DNA from: Nocardia sp. alder85J
GTDB taxonomy: Bacteria > Actinomycetota > Actinomycetes > Mycobacteriales > Mycobacteriaceae
DNA length: 64,000 nt
Assembly (NCBI RefSeq): GCF_020176955.2
Contig: NZ_JAIUCZ020000002.1
Coordinates: 496,001-560,000, forward strand
Direction: 5' to 3'
In this document: positions 25,278 through 33,760 of the stretch, piece by piece
How positions within the stretch are numbered: position 1 is the first letter of the stretch
Layout of the letters: each line of letters begins with the position of its first letter
Notes under the pieces: generated by a model
The model's database searches: none
The model's input: the letters and a program-made list of their open reading frames with translations, nothing else
What the model was told of the DNA's origin: nothing
Program-made: the position numbers and the translations under genes

Positions 25278-27515
25278 ATGTCGCGTTATCTGTACGCTCT
25301 CGGCGCCTTCAGCTTTCGGCACCGATGGCCGGTGTCGATCGTCTGGCTGGTGATCCTCGCGGCCATGGCGATCGCGGGGCTGACGGCGGGCGGGCGGCCG
25401 ACGGACGATTTCACGATTCCGGGCACCGAATCCCAGCGCGCTGTCGAGCACCTGCGGCAGACGATGCCGGAATACGGCGGAGCGCAGACCCAGATCGTGT
25501 TCGCGACCGGCGCCGGCGCCAGGGTCTTCGATCCCGCGGTCGCGGCCGCCATCGACGCGGCGCTGGCGGGCCTGCGCGCGGTGCCGCACGTGGCCGCGGT
25601 GGCGACCCCCGAACAGACGCGGCAGCTGTCGCCGGACGGCCGCCTCGGGCTGGCCACCGTGCAGTGGTCGGACCCGCCCGGTGAGGTGGAGGAGTCGTCG
25701 CTGAACGCGTTGCAGACGGCGATGACACCGGCGCGGTCCGCCGGCGTGCAGGTCGAATACTCCGGCAGCGCGTATCCCGGATATCAGGTGAAGGTGCCGG
25801 AGATTCCGGAGATCATCGGCATCCTCGCCGCCTTCGTGATCCTGCTGGTCACCTTCGGTGCCGTCGTCGCCGCCGGACTGCCGATCATCACGGCCTCTGT
25901 CGGCGTCGGTATCGGCGCGCTCGGGATCTACGCGGCCGCCGCGGTGGTGCACATGCCGTCGGCGGCGCTGTCGCTGGCCCTGATGCTCGGACTGTCGTGC
26001 GGGATCGACTACGCGCTGTTCATCCTGAACCGGTATCGCACCAACGTGCTCCGCCACATCCCGCTACCCGAGGCGGCCGCGCTGGCGGTCGGCACCGCGG
26101 GCGGTGCGGTGGTGTTCGCGGCGGTCACCGTGATCATCGCGCTGTGCGGCCTGTCGGTCGTGGGCATCCCGTTCCTGACCGCCATGGGCCTGGCCGCCGC
26201 GGGGTCGGTGCTGGTCGCGCTGCTCATCGCGGTGACGCTGCTGCCGGCGCTGCTGGGATTCGCCGGTGACCGGGTCGCGAGGTTCATCCCCACCCCGCTG
26301 CGTCCCGGCCGCGCGCGGCAGGTCGCCCGGACCGCCGCCTTCGCCCCGCACCGCACGCTCGGCGCCCGCTGGGCCCGCTTCGTGGTCCGGTTCCAGCTGC
26401 CGCTGCTGCTCGCCGGCGCGGCCCTGCTGATCGCGGCGGGTCTGCCCACACTCGGCATCCATCTGGGGCTGCCCAGCGGTGCGTCCCAGCCGGAATCCAA
26501 CACCTCGCGCCGGGCCTACGACCTCACCGCCGCCCACCTCGGCCCCGGTTTCAACGGGCCGCTGCTGGTGGTGGCGGACCTGCCGCCGAACGCCGACCCC
26601 GCCGCCGCGCTGCCGGTGCTGGTGTCGAACCTCCAGCACGAACCCGGCGTGGTCGCCGCGGGCCCCGGCCCGTCTCGCGGCGGCACCGCGCTGATCCAGG
26701 TCATCCCGTCCACCGGACCGAACGAACCGGCCACCGCGGACCTGGTCCGGCGGATCCGGCAGGATCGCGCGACCATCGCGGGCGGCACCGGCGCCACCCT
26801 CATGGTGGGCGGCACCACGTCCTCCAACATCGACACCTCCGGCAAATTGGCCTCGGCCCTGCCGGTCTTCCTGGTGGTGGTCGTCGGACTCGCGTTCGTC
26901 CTGCTCACCATCGCCTTCCGGGCCGCGCTGGTGCCGCTCACCTCGATCGCCGGATTCCTGCTGTCGGTGTTCGCGGCCATCGGAATCCAGGTCGCGGTGT
27001 TCCAATGGGGCTGGGGCGCAAGCCTGCTCGGCATCACCCCGGGCGAGACGATCAGCTTCCTGCCGATCATCGTGCTCGGCATCGTCTTCGGATTGTCCAG
27101 CGACTACGAGGTTTTCGTCGTCTCCCGGATCAAGGAGGAGTACGGCGGCACCGGCGACGCGCAGGACGCGGTGCGCAACGGGGTCGGACTGTCGGCCCGG
27201 GTGGTCACCGCCGCGGCACTGATCATGTTCGGCGTGTTCATCGCCTTCCTGACCGCCGGCGATCCGATCATCAAGTCGATCGGACTGTCCCTGGCGGTCG
27301 GGGTGTTCCTCGACGCGTTCGTCGTCCGGCTGACCCTGATCCCGGCGGTGATGAGCCTGCTCGGCCGCCGGATGTGGTGGCACTCACGGTGGTTCGACAA
27401 GATCGTGCCGAATTTCGATATCGAGGGCGACGCGCTCCAGTCCGCTCGGCCGGCCCCCGGTCAGTTCCGGTTCGGCGGCTCGCCCGGTGACCGCAGGACC
27501 GCCGCGGAGGTGTGA
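25278..27515 (+). CDS. MMPL-family RND transporter
   Basis: A 745-residue membrane protein with about 12 helices arranged as two repeats, each with a large extracytoplasmic loop after the first helix. Signatures include SLALMLGLSCGIDYALFILNR truncated to LGLSCGIDYALFILNRYR and, in the second half, IVFGLSSDYEVFVVSRIKEE, the Asp-Tyr pairs used for proton relay. MMPL proteins export lipids or drugs in mycolic-acid bacteria. The ATG at 25278 follows CAGGAGG. No MmpS partner is present. The 3' end overlaps the TetR remnant by 55 bp tail-to-tail. Confidence 0.92.
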   Translation: MSRYLYALGAFSFRHRWPVSIVWLVILAAMAIAGLTAGGRPTDDFTIPGTESQRAVEHLRQTMPEYGGAQTQIVFATGAGARVFDPAVAAAIDAALAGLRAVPHVAAVATPEQTRQLSPDGRLGLATVQWSDPPGEVEESSLNALQTAMTPARSAGVQVEYSGSAYPGYQVKVPEIPEIIGILAAFVILLVTFGAVVAAGLPIITASVGVGIGALGIYAAAAVVHMPSAALSLALMLGLSCGIDYALFILNRYRTNVLRHIPLPEAAALAVGTAGGAVVFAAVTVIIALCGLSVVGIPFLTAMGLAAAGSVLVALLIAVTLLPALLGFAGDRVARFIPTPLRPGRARQVARTAAFAPHRTLGARWARFVVRFQLPLLLAGAALLIAAGLPTLGIHLGLPSGASQPESNTSRRAYDLTAAHLGPGFNGPLLVVADLPPNADPAAALPVLVSNLQHEPGVVAAGPGPSRGGTALIQVIPSTGPNEPATADLVRRIRQDRATIAGGTGATLMVGGTTSSNIDTSGKLASALPVFLVVVVGLAFVLLTIAFRAALVPLTSIAGFLLSVFAAIGIQVAVFQWGWGASLLGITPGETISFLPIIVLGIVFGLSSDYEVFVVSRIKEEYGGTGDAQDAVRNGVGLSARVVTAAALIMFGVFIAFLTAGDPIIKSIGLSLAVGVFLDAFVVRLTLIPAVMSLLGRRMWWHSRWFDKIVPNFDIEGDALQSARPAPGQFRFGGSPGDRRTAAEV

Positions 27516-27985
27516 GCCAGCAGCCACTCGTTCGCACGCTCCAGCGACCAGCCGAACACCCTGCGGGTCCGCAGCAGGCCGTCGATGCCGTAGTAGTAGG
27601 TGATGATCCGGCCGGCCAGCGGCGCGTCGACGTCGTCGCGCAGTGCGCCGATGCTCGCGAGATGACGGCAGACGGCGGTGAGGCTGCGGTTGTGCCGCCG
27701 CTGCGCGGTGGCGAGCACCGCCCCGGATTCGTCGTCGTGCGGCGCGGTGTCGATCACCACCTGGATGATGTCGCCCCACTGCTTGGTGATCCGGAGATAA
27801 GCGGTGCCGAGCGCCGCCATGGTCTGCGCGGCATCGTCACCGGTGATCAACTGCTGCTGCGCGTCGGTGATCAGCGGAGCCTGCGTCCAGTCGTCCATGA
27901 GCGAGCGCAGCAGCCCCTGCTTACCGCCGCACTGCGCGTACACCGTCGCCGGTGACACCCGGCTGAGCTTGGCGATCTGCTTCGA
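27461..27985 (-). pseudogene. TetR-family regulator, 5'-truncated
   Basis: About 174 codons of a TetR protein are present. The recognition half of the helix-turn-helix is intact (KQIAKLSRVSPATVYAQC, continuing GGKQGLLRSL) and so is the whole ligand domain to the stop. The expected first 25-30 residues, including helix 1, are missing. At about 27,980-27,986 similarity switches abruptly to a divergently oriented hydrolase. A short product from GTG 27958 is possible but would lack a complete DNA-binding domain. Confidence 0.75.
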
Positions 27986-28385
27986 GGGTTTGCAGGCCGC
28001 GCTGGCGGCGAACCGCTCGGAGTTCTACCGGGCCGTGCCCTCGGGACCGTTCTACAACTTCGATCAGCCGGGCGTGGAGCCGTCGGAGGCCGTCATCGCG
28101 AACTGGTGGCGGCAGGGCATGATGGGCGGCGCGAAGGGGCAGTACGAGTGCATCTTCGCGTTCATCCGCGAGGACTACACCGACGATCTGAAGAAGATCA
28201 CCGTGCCGGTCCTGGTCATGAACGGTGACGCCGACCAGATCGTGCCCTACGCCACCTCCGGCCCGCGCGCCGTGGAACTGGTGCAGAACGGCACGCTGAA
28301 GACGTATCCCGGCTTCCCGCACGGGATGCCGACCACCCAGGCCGAGACGATCAACAAGGACCTGCTGGAATTCATCCGGTCCTGA
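27981..28385 (+). pseudogene. Alpha/beta hydrolase (chloroperoxidase-type), 5'-truncated
   Basis: 134 codons encode the C-terminal half of a non-heme chloroperoxidase/arylesterase-like hydrolase: SEFYRAVPSGPFYNF, the cap region, VPVLVMNGDADQIVPY with the acid residue, and the histidine loop YPGFPHGMPTT. The N-terminal half with the nucleophile elbow is absent, so the product cannot be active. It begins exactly where the oppositely oriented TetR remnant ends. The remaining sequence has no internal stops, so the loss looks recent. Confidence 0.75.
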
Positions 28386-28562
28386 GTATCGGATGTGCTG
28401 CCGGGCCGGAGGTTTCCACACCCTCCGCCACCGCGGTGGCGACCAGGGCGTCGGCCAGGCCGTCCAGGGACGACGGCGTGCCGGCGCGTGGTGCGGATCA
28501 CGGTGCGGCCACCCGAGTCTCGGCACCGGCCCGATGTGCTCCCCGCCGTTTACGATCCTCGC

Positions 28563-29180
28563 GTGACGCTCTCTCTCGCCGACCTCGTCGGCTATATCGA
28601 CCGGGATCTCGACGCCGATCTCACCCGCTGGTTCTCCGACGCCGCCCCGATCGAGGTTCCGGAGGAAACCCGGTCGGTGACACCGTTTCTCGCCCGGCTG
28701 AAGCCCGCCGACGCCGCCGCGTTGGCCGCGCTGGATCGGCGGGTCCGCTCGGGTGCGATGCCGGAGATCCTCGATATCCGCGACTGGTCCTACGGCTTCG
28801 GGTTTGCCGAGAACGACTGCCGCATACTGGATTCGGACTACGAGACCGAACTGACCGACGCTGATGTCTACTCCGTCGGCGCCGACGGCGGCGGAAACCT
28901 GTTCTGCGTCTTGACCAACGGCCAGGTCGCGCTCTGGTTCCACGAGGAGGAAGTGCTCGAGGAAGCCACTCGCTTCGACAATCTCGACGTGTTCCTGTGG
29001 TCGTATGTGCGCTACGAGGCGGTCCGCGCGGGGCAGGCTCGACCGCACCGAGGTGGAGGCGGACTTCCGCGCCCTCGGTCAGGACGGCGCTCTGCACGAG
29101 GAACTCGGCCTGCTGTCGCACATGAAATAGCCGCGCGACGGGCCCCGATGTCCGCCGGGAGGCGCTATTTCCTCACTTGA
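28563..29180 (+). CDS. SMI1/KNR4 (SUKH)-like protein with probable 3' frameshift
   Basis: A 205-codon frame from GTG 28563. Residues 1 to about 155 look like a SUKH-type fold (VYSVGADGGGNLFCVLTNGQ, then ALWFHEEEVLEEATRFDNLD). SUKH proteins are often immunity proteins against secreted toxins. After the GGGG run at 29030-29033 the frame becomes Arg/Gly-rich. Removing one G restores a natural ending (LDRTEVEADFRALGQDGALH and beyond) with a stop at 29128-29130. This is therefore either a frameshift mutation or a sequencing error in the run. No toxin gene is adjacent. Confidence 0.6.
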   Translation: MTLSLADLVGYIDRDLDADLTRWFSDAAPIEVPEETRSVTPFLARLKPADAAALAALDRRVRSGAMPEILDIRDWSYGFGFAENDCRILDSDYETELTDADVYSVGADGGGNLFCVLTNGQVALWFHEEEVLEEATRFDNLDVFLWSYVRYEAVRAGQARPHRGGGGLPRPRSGRRSARGTRPAVAHEIAARRAPMSAGRRYFLT

Positions 29181-29260
29181 CTAAATCTGTCGTGGTCCAT
29201 CAGGATGGCAGCGAGTCCGGTCGTCCCGATCCACGGCCCCCGGTTCACGAGAGGAACACC

Positions 29261-29875
29261 ATGAGCGACACCTTCACCCGCGCGGACATCAAGGGGTTCT
29301 GGGAGGAATGGCTGGAGGTGAACCGCGAGGCCGAGCGCACCGGCGACTGGGGGATCCTGGCCGATTCCTATCTGGCCGACGCCACCTACGGCTGGATGTT
29401 CACCCCCGACGAGCACTTCATGGCCGTCGGCCGCGAGGAGATCCGCCGCTACGCGCTCGGCACCGAGATGGCGGGGCTCGACGGCTGGCACTACGACTAC
29501 ATGGCCACCGTCCTCGACGAGGAGAACGCCATGATCATCGGCTTCTGGAAGCAGCGCTCGGGCATTCGCGACGACGACGGGCAGGAGATCGAGATCCGGG
29601 GGATCGGCGGCAGCTGGTTCGGGATCGCCCGCGACGAGACCGACGGCAGGATCCGCTTCGCGTGGCAGCGCGACTGGTTCGATCTCGGCTCGACCGCGCA
29701 CACCTTCCTGACGATCGCGAAGTCCGGGAAGGCGCCCGAGGCATTCCTGCAACGGATCGGGCAGAAGGGGATGGATATGCCGGGGCACTACCGTTATGCG
29801 GACCTGCCGTCCACCCTGTGGCCGCCGCAGGTCGAGCAGGGGAAGTACATCACGCAGAACCCGCTCGGCAAGTGA
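29261..29875 (+). CDS. SnoaL/NTF2-like protein
   Basis: A 204-residue protein of the NTF2-like cone fold, suggested by FWEEWLEVNREAERTGDW, LADSYLADATYGWMF and FTPDEHFMAVGREEIRRY. These proteins act as small-molecule isomerases, cyclases or ligand binders. It has no signal peptide and the start follows gagagga. It lies 69 bp before a TetR gene on the same strand. The substrate is unknown, but proteins with this start occur in steroid and aromatic catabolic clusters of actinobacteria. Confidence 0.72.
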   Translation: MSDTFTRADIKGFWEEWLEVNREAERTGDWGILADSYLADATYGWMFTPDEHFMAVGREEIRRYALGTEMAGLDGWHYDYMATVLDEENAMIIGFWKQRSGIRDDDGQEIEIRGIGGSWFGIARDETDGRIRFAWQRDWFDLGSTAHTFLTIAKSGKAPEAFLQRIGQKGMDMPGHYRYADLPSTLWPPQVEQGKYITQNPLGK

Positions 29876-29944
29876 TACGCGGCTGACCGGTCGATCCCGT
29901 CGAACGGTGGCCGGAACCACGACGGGATACGACAGCGAGGTGCC

Positions 29945-30595
29945 ATGAGCGAGCAGGGGTCCAGGCGCCGGGGACCGCGCAGCGATGTCGACGTGCGTGA
30001 ACTCATCCTCGACGTCACCGAGGCGATGGCCGGGCACACCAATCCGGACGCCGTCTCGCTGCGCGCTATCGCGAGGGAGGCGAATATCGCGCCGCGCGCG
30101 CTGTCGTACCACTTCCCGACCAAGCGCAGCCTGCTCGAGGCCGTCGTCCGCCGCCGGTCCGGCGCGATCTCGGCGAGCATCACCGAACGCCTGATCCCGT
30201 TGCGCGACAGGGCGGGAGCCGTCACCGTGCGCGAGGCCGTCGACGCCCTGCTGACACCCATCGTCGAACTCATCGAGCGCGAACCCGTCGTGGGCGTGCG
30301 CTGGATGCGGGTCTTCCTGACCTTCAGCCAGACCGAGGACTTCGCCCACTTCGTCCCGGGCTTCGATCCCGGCGTGTCGCGGCTGTTCACCGAGGTCACC
30401 CAGCGGGCACTCGGGGACGCGCCGACCGCGGGCGGCCGCCGCCGGGTGGTGCTCGGCATGCTCAGCATGCTCGAGACACTCACCCGGGTCGACCAGCCTG
30501 TGTACGGGCGACCACTGCGCGAGTCCGGCCTCGACCCCGATTTCGTGGAACAGCTCGCCGTCTTCACCAGTGCGGGTATCGCCGGAACCTGTTGA
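29945..30595 (+). CDS. TetR-family transcriptional regulator
   Basis: A 216-residue protein with the N-terminal helix-turn-helix at residues 35-60 (VSLRAIAREANIAPRALSYHF) and an ordinary ligand domain. ATG 29945 follows a gagg site. It is downstream of the SnoaL-like gene and probably co-transcribed with it. A hairpin at 30609 follows its stop. Confidence 0.88.
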   Translation: MSEQGSRRRGPRSDVDVRELILDVTEAMAGHTNPDAVSLRAIAREANIAPRALSYHFPTKRSLLEAVVRRRSGAISASITERLIPLRDRAGAVTVREAVDALLTPIVELIEREPVVGVRWMRVFLTFSQTEDFAHFVPGFDPGVSRLFTEVTQRALGDAPTAGGRRRVVLGMLSMLETLTRVDQPVYGRPLRESGLDPDFVEQLAVFTSAGIAGTC

Positions 30596-30608
30596 CCCGA
30601 AGGGGAAT

Positions 30609-30636
30609 CCCTCGCATCCGGACCCGGCTGCGAGGG
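30609..30636. terminator. Hairpin terminator between convergent TetR and PucR genes
   Basis: A perfect 8-bp stem (CCCTCGCA at 30609-30616, TGCGAGGG at 30629-30636) with a 12-nt loop lies just past the TetR stop. Confidence 0.6.
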
Positions 30637-30737
30637 TCCGGTCCGGTCTGGTCCGGCAGGATGGACGGATCGTCGCCGGGCGGGTTGTATTGCAGAATAC
30701 GCTGCCGCACAGCGGAACTCCCACCGGTGGCGGGCCC

Positions 30738-32252
30738 TCACCCGGTTCGAGTGCTGTGGGACAGGATCGCCAGCAGCAGTTCCGCGCGGACGCGGGCGAG
30801 GTCGAGATCGCAGTCGAGAATCGACCGGACGGTGGCGAGGCGGCTGCGCATCGTGTGCCGGTGCACACCGAGTTCGGCGGCCGCGGACTCCCAGTGGCCG
30901 TTGGCCTCCAGGAAGGCGCGCAGCGATCCGAACAGGTCGCTGCCGTGCTCCCGGTCGTGTTCGAGCAGAGGATCCAGCACGGTGGCGATGGTGTCCAGCA
31001 CGTCCCGGCCGGCTGTCGACGCCAGCAGGGCGGTGCCGATCGTGGCGCCGAATTCCACTGGGGCGGTGCCGGGTACGGCCGCCGCGGCGGCCAGGGTCGC
31101 GGCATCGACGGCGTCGGCCAGCCGGGCGAGCGGATGCGCCGCGCTGATCCCGATGCGGACCGCTCGCCGCAGCGGGTCGCGGATCCGGTCCGACAGTCGG
31201 TGCGCGAACGGCACGCCGTCGGAGGCCGGCAGCACCACGATGGTCCGGCGTCCGGCCACGGTGGTGAATCGGGACAGTTCGGTGTCCTCGAAGGCGTCGG
31301 AGATATCCTGTTGCAGGGCAGCGGTTTCCGCATCGGTCGGGCAGGTCGTGACCAATACCCGGATCCGGCCCCGGGGATCGGCCGCGGCCATGAGAGGGTC
31401 CGGGATGTCCGGCGAGCCCGGGTCCGTGCCCAGTGCGGTGGCGAGGGCCCGGGTGTTCAGGGCCTGTTGGGCGGAGGCGAGCCGGGCCGACTTCGCGAAA
31501 TCGAGGGCGAGCAGAGATCCGGCGTGCCCCAGCAGGATTCGGCCCACATTGCTCAGCGGCGCCCCGGTGATCGCGATCAGCACCCCGTAGCGCCTGCGGC
31601 CCACGGCGATCTGCTGCCAGGTCACCGTCTCGCCGCGCGAATCGGTCGACACACCGCTGTCGGCGGACTCGACCTCGGCCGGTAGTTCCGGGGTCGAGTC
31701 GTCCCGGTCCGCGTGCAGGACCGCGCCGGCCCGATCGAGCATCACGATCCGCCCGTCCAGTGCGGTGGCAAGTTCCCGGACGACCGCCGGTGCACCGTCG
31801 TCCACCACGGCCCGGGTGATCCGGGGCTGGGCGCGGGAGGCGCGCAGGGCCTCCTCGTAGCGCAGTTCGGCCAGCCGTTCGGAGACCCGCCGGATGATGG
31901 CGGCGAACGGGGTCGGCAGCGGGACCTCGAGCAGCGGCAGGCCGATCCGGTCGGCGGCCCGGATCACGTCGGCGGGGATCTCCGGATGCGACAAACCGGT
32001 ACCGAATCCGAGCCCGGCCACACCACAGGCCTGGAGTCCGTGAAGATAGGCGGTGCGGCCGTGGCGCGAGGCCGGTAGTCGCAGACCGGTGGTGAGCACC
32101 AGCTCGCCGCCCGCCAGCCACGGGAAGGGCTCGCTGAGTTCGGTGGTCAGGACCAGGTCGATCGGGTGGTCCAACCCCTGATCACCGCTGCGCAGGCGCA
32201 ATCCCAGATCGGATTGCGCGAGCACCCAGCGCAGCGAGACCGCCGGTGTCAC
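30738..32252 (-). CDS. PucR-family transcriptional regulator, probable GABA-pathway regulator
   Basis: A 504-residue PucR protein. The N-terminal purine-catabolism regulator domain (LGLRLRSGDQGLDHPIDLVL, then GGELVLTTGLRLP) is followed by a GGDEF-like middle part and the C-terminal helix-turn-helix (WESAAAELGVHRHTMRSRL). The GTG at 32252 follows GGAG; upstream codons are Arg/Ser-rich and unlikely. It is divergent from gabT-gabD with 152 bp between. Regulators of this family control amino-acid and GABA use in related bacteria, so activation of gabT in response to GABA is likely but inferred. Confidence 0.88.
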   Translation of the reverse strand: MTPAVSLRWVLAQSDLGLRLRSGDQGLDHPIDLVLTTELSEPFPWLAGGELVLTTGLRLPASRHGRTAYLHGLQACGVAGLGFGTGLSHPEIPADVIRAADRIGLPLLEVPLPTPFAAIIRRVSERLAELRYEEALRASRAQPRITRAVVDDGAPAVVRELATALDGRIVMLDRAGAVLHADRDDSTPELPAEVESADSGVSTDSRGETVTWQQIAVGRRRYGVLIAITGAPLSNVGRILLGHAGSLLALDFAKSARLASAQQALNTRALATALGTDPGSPDIPDPLMAAADPRGRIRVLVTTCPTDAETAALQQDISDAFEDTELSRFTTVAGRRTIVVLPASDGVPFAHRLSDRIRDPLRRAVRIGISAAHPLARLADAVDAATLAAAAAVPGTAPVEFGATIGTALLASTAGRDVLDTIATVLDPLLEHDREHGSDLFGSLRAFLEANGHWESAAAELGVHRHTMRSRLATVRSILDCDLDLARVRAELLLAILSHSTRTG

Positions 32253-32404
32253 CGATGGTCTCCGCCGGACGCCGCGGCGTCGTGCGGTCCGGCTGGACGA
32301 AACGGAGTGCTCACGGCTCGAAATTGTACAGAAAGGCACTATCCGCAGGTCTGCGCGGTGGAACAGACTCTGCATATCGCACCCCAACCCGACAGGAGCC
32401 ACCG

Positions 32405-33757
32405 ATGACCCAGCGACTGCCGCAGAGGCGCTCCCTCGTCACCGCGCTGCCGGGCCCGCGGTCACAGGCGCTGACCACCCGCCGGGCCGCGGTCGTCGCC
32501 GCGGGGGTCGGCTCGTCGGTGCCGGTGTACGCCGCCGATGCCGACGGCGGGATCATCCTCGACGTCGACGGCAACTCGCTGATCGATCTCGGGTCGGGTA
32601 TCGCGGTGACCGGGGTCGGCGCCTCGCACCCCGCGGTCGCGGCCGCCGTCGCCGCGCAGGCCGCGCGGTTCACCCACACCTGCTTCATGGTGACGCCGTA
32701 CGAGGGCTATATCCAGGTGGCCGAGGAGCTGGCGGCGCTGACACCCGGCGATCACGCCAAGCGCAGTGCCCTGTTCAATTCCGGCGCCGAGGCGGTGGAG
32801 AATGCGATCAAGGTGGCGCGGTCGGTGACCGGCCGCGGCGCGGTGGTGGCCTTCGATCACGCTTACCACGGGCGGACCAATCTCACCATGGCGCTGACCG
32901 CCAAGGCGTCGCCGTACAAGTCCCATTTCGGGCCGTTCACCCCCGAGATCTACCGCATGCCGATGTCCTACCCGTACCGCGATCGGCCCGGACTGTCCGG
33001 CGCGCAGGCCGCGGCGCGGGCCGTCGAGCTGATCGAACGCCAGATCGGCGCCGACTCCGTCGCCGCGGTGATCATCGAACCGATCCAGGGCGAGGGCGGT
33101 TTCATCGTGCCCGCCCCGGGATTCCTTCCGGCACTGGCGCAATGGGCCGCCGCGCACGGGGTGGTGTTCATCGCCGACGAGGTGCAGACCGGATTCGCCC
33201 GTACCGGTGCATGGTTCGCCAGCGAGCACGAGGGCGTCGTGCCCGACATCGTGACCATGGCGAAGGGGATCGCGGGCGGTATGCCGCTGGCGGCGATCAC
33301 CGGCCGCGCGGAACTGCTCGACGCCGTGCACCCCGGCGGGCTCGGCGGCACCTACGGCGGCAATCCCGTCGCCTGCGCGGCGGCCCTGGCGACGATCGAC
33401 GTGATGCGCACCGAGGATCTCCCGGCCCGTGCCCGCCGGATCGAGCAGCTCGCGCTGCCTCGATTGCGCACGCTGGCAAAGGAATTGGACATCATCGGCG
33501 ATGTGCGCGGGCGCGGGGCGATGCTCGCCGTCGAACTGGTCCGCCCCGGCGGCGCCGACCCCGCGCCGGAACTGGCGAAAGCGGTTGCCGCCGAGGCGCT
33601 CGCCCGGGGTGTCGTGATCCTCACCTGCGGCAGCTACGGCAACGTGATCCGCCTGCTCCCGCCGCTGGTGATCGGCGACGAATTGCTGTCCGACGGACTG
33701 GACGTCCTCGAACAGGCGCTGTGCGCGGGCAACCACACTGGTGTGAAGGAGAACTGA
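32405..33757 (+). CDS. gabT: 4-aminobutyrate aminotransferase
   Basis: A 450-residue class III PLP aminotransferase. The PLP lysine is Lys287 in VTMAKGIAGGMP. The cofactor aspartate is in VVFIADEVQTGFARTG and the substrate-side segment is LFNSGAEAVENAIKVAR. Together with the dehydrogenase 3 bp downstream it converts GABA to succinate semialdehyde and then succinate. The start at 32405 is the first ATG after the promoter region. Transcription is divergent from the PucR regulator. Confidence 0.93.
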   Translation: MTQRLPQRRSLVTALPGPRSQALTTRRAAVVAAGVGSSVPVYAADADGGIILDVDGNSLIDLGSGIAVTGVGASHPAVAAAVAAQAARFTHTCFMVTPYEGYIQVAEELAALTPGDHAKRSALFNSGAEAVENAIKVARSVTGRGAVVAFDHAYHGRTNLTMALTAKASPYKSHFGPFTPEIYRMPMSYPYRDRPGLSGAQAAARAVELIERQIGADSVAAVIIEPIQGEGGFIVPAPGFLPALAQWAAAHGVVFIADEVQTGFARTGAWFASEHEGVVPDIVTMAKGIAGGMPLAAITGRAELLDAVHPGGLGGTYGGNPVACAAALATIDVMRTEDLPARARRIEQLALPRLRTLAKELDIIGDVRGRGAMLAVELVRPGGADPAPELAKAVAAEALARGVVILTCGSYGNVIRLLPPLVIGDELLSDGLDVLEQALCAGNHTGVKEN

Positions 33758-33760
33758 CGT

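Noticed and set aside
28376..28500. Short minus-strand frame with a protein-like stretch next to the hydrolase remnant.
   Set aside because: About 40 codons with no start; cannot be distinguished from chance in GC-rich DNA.
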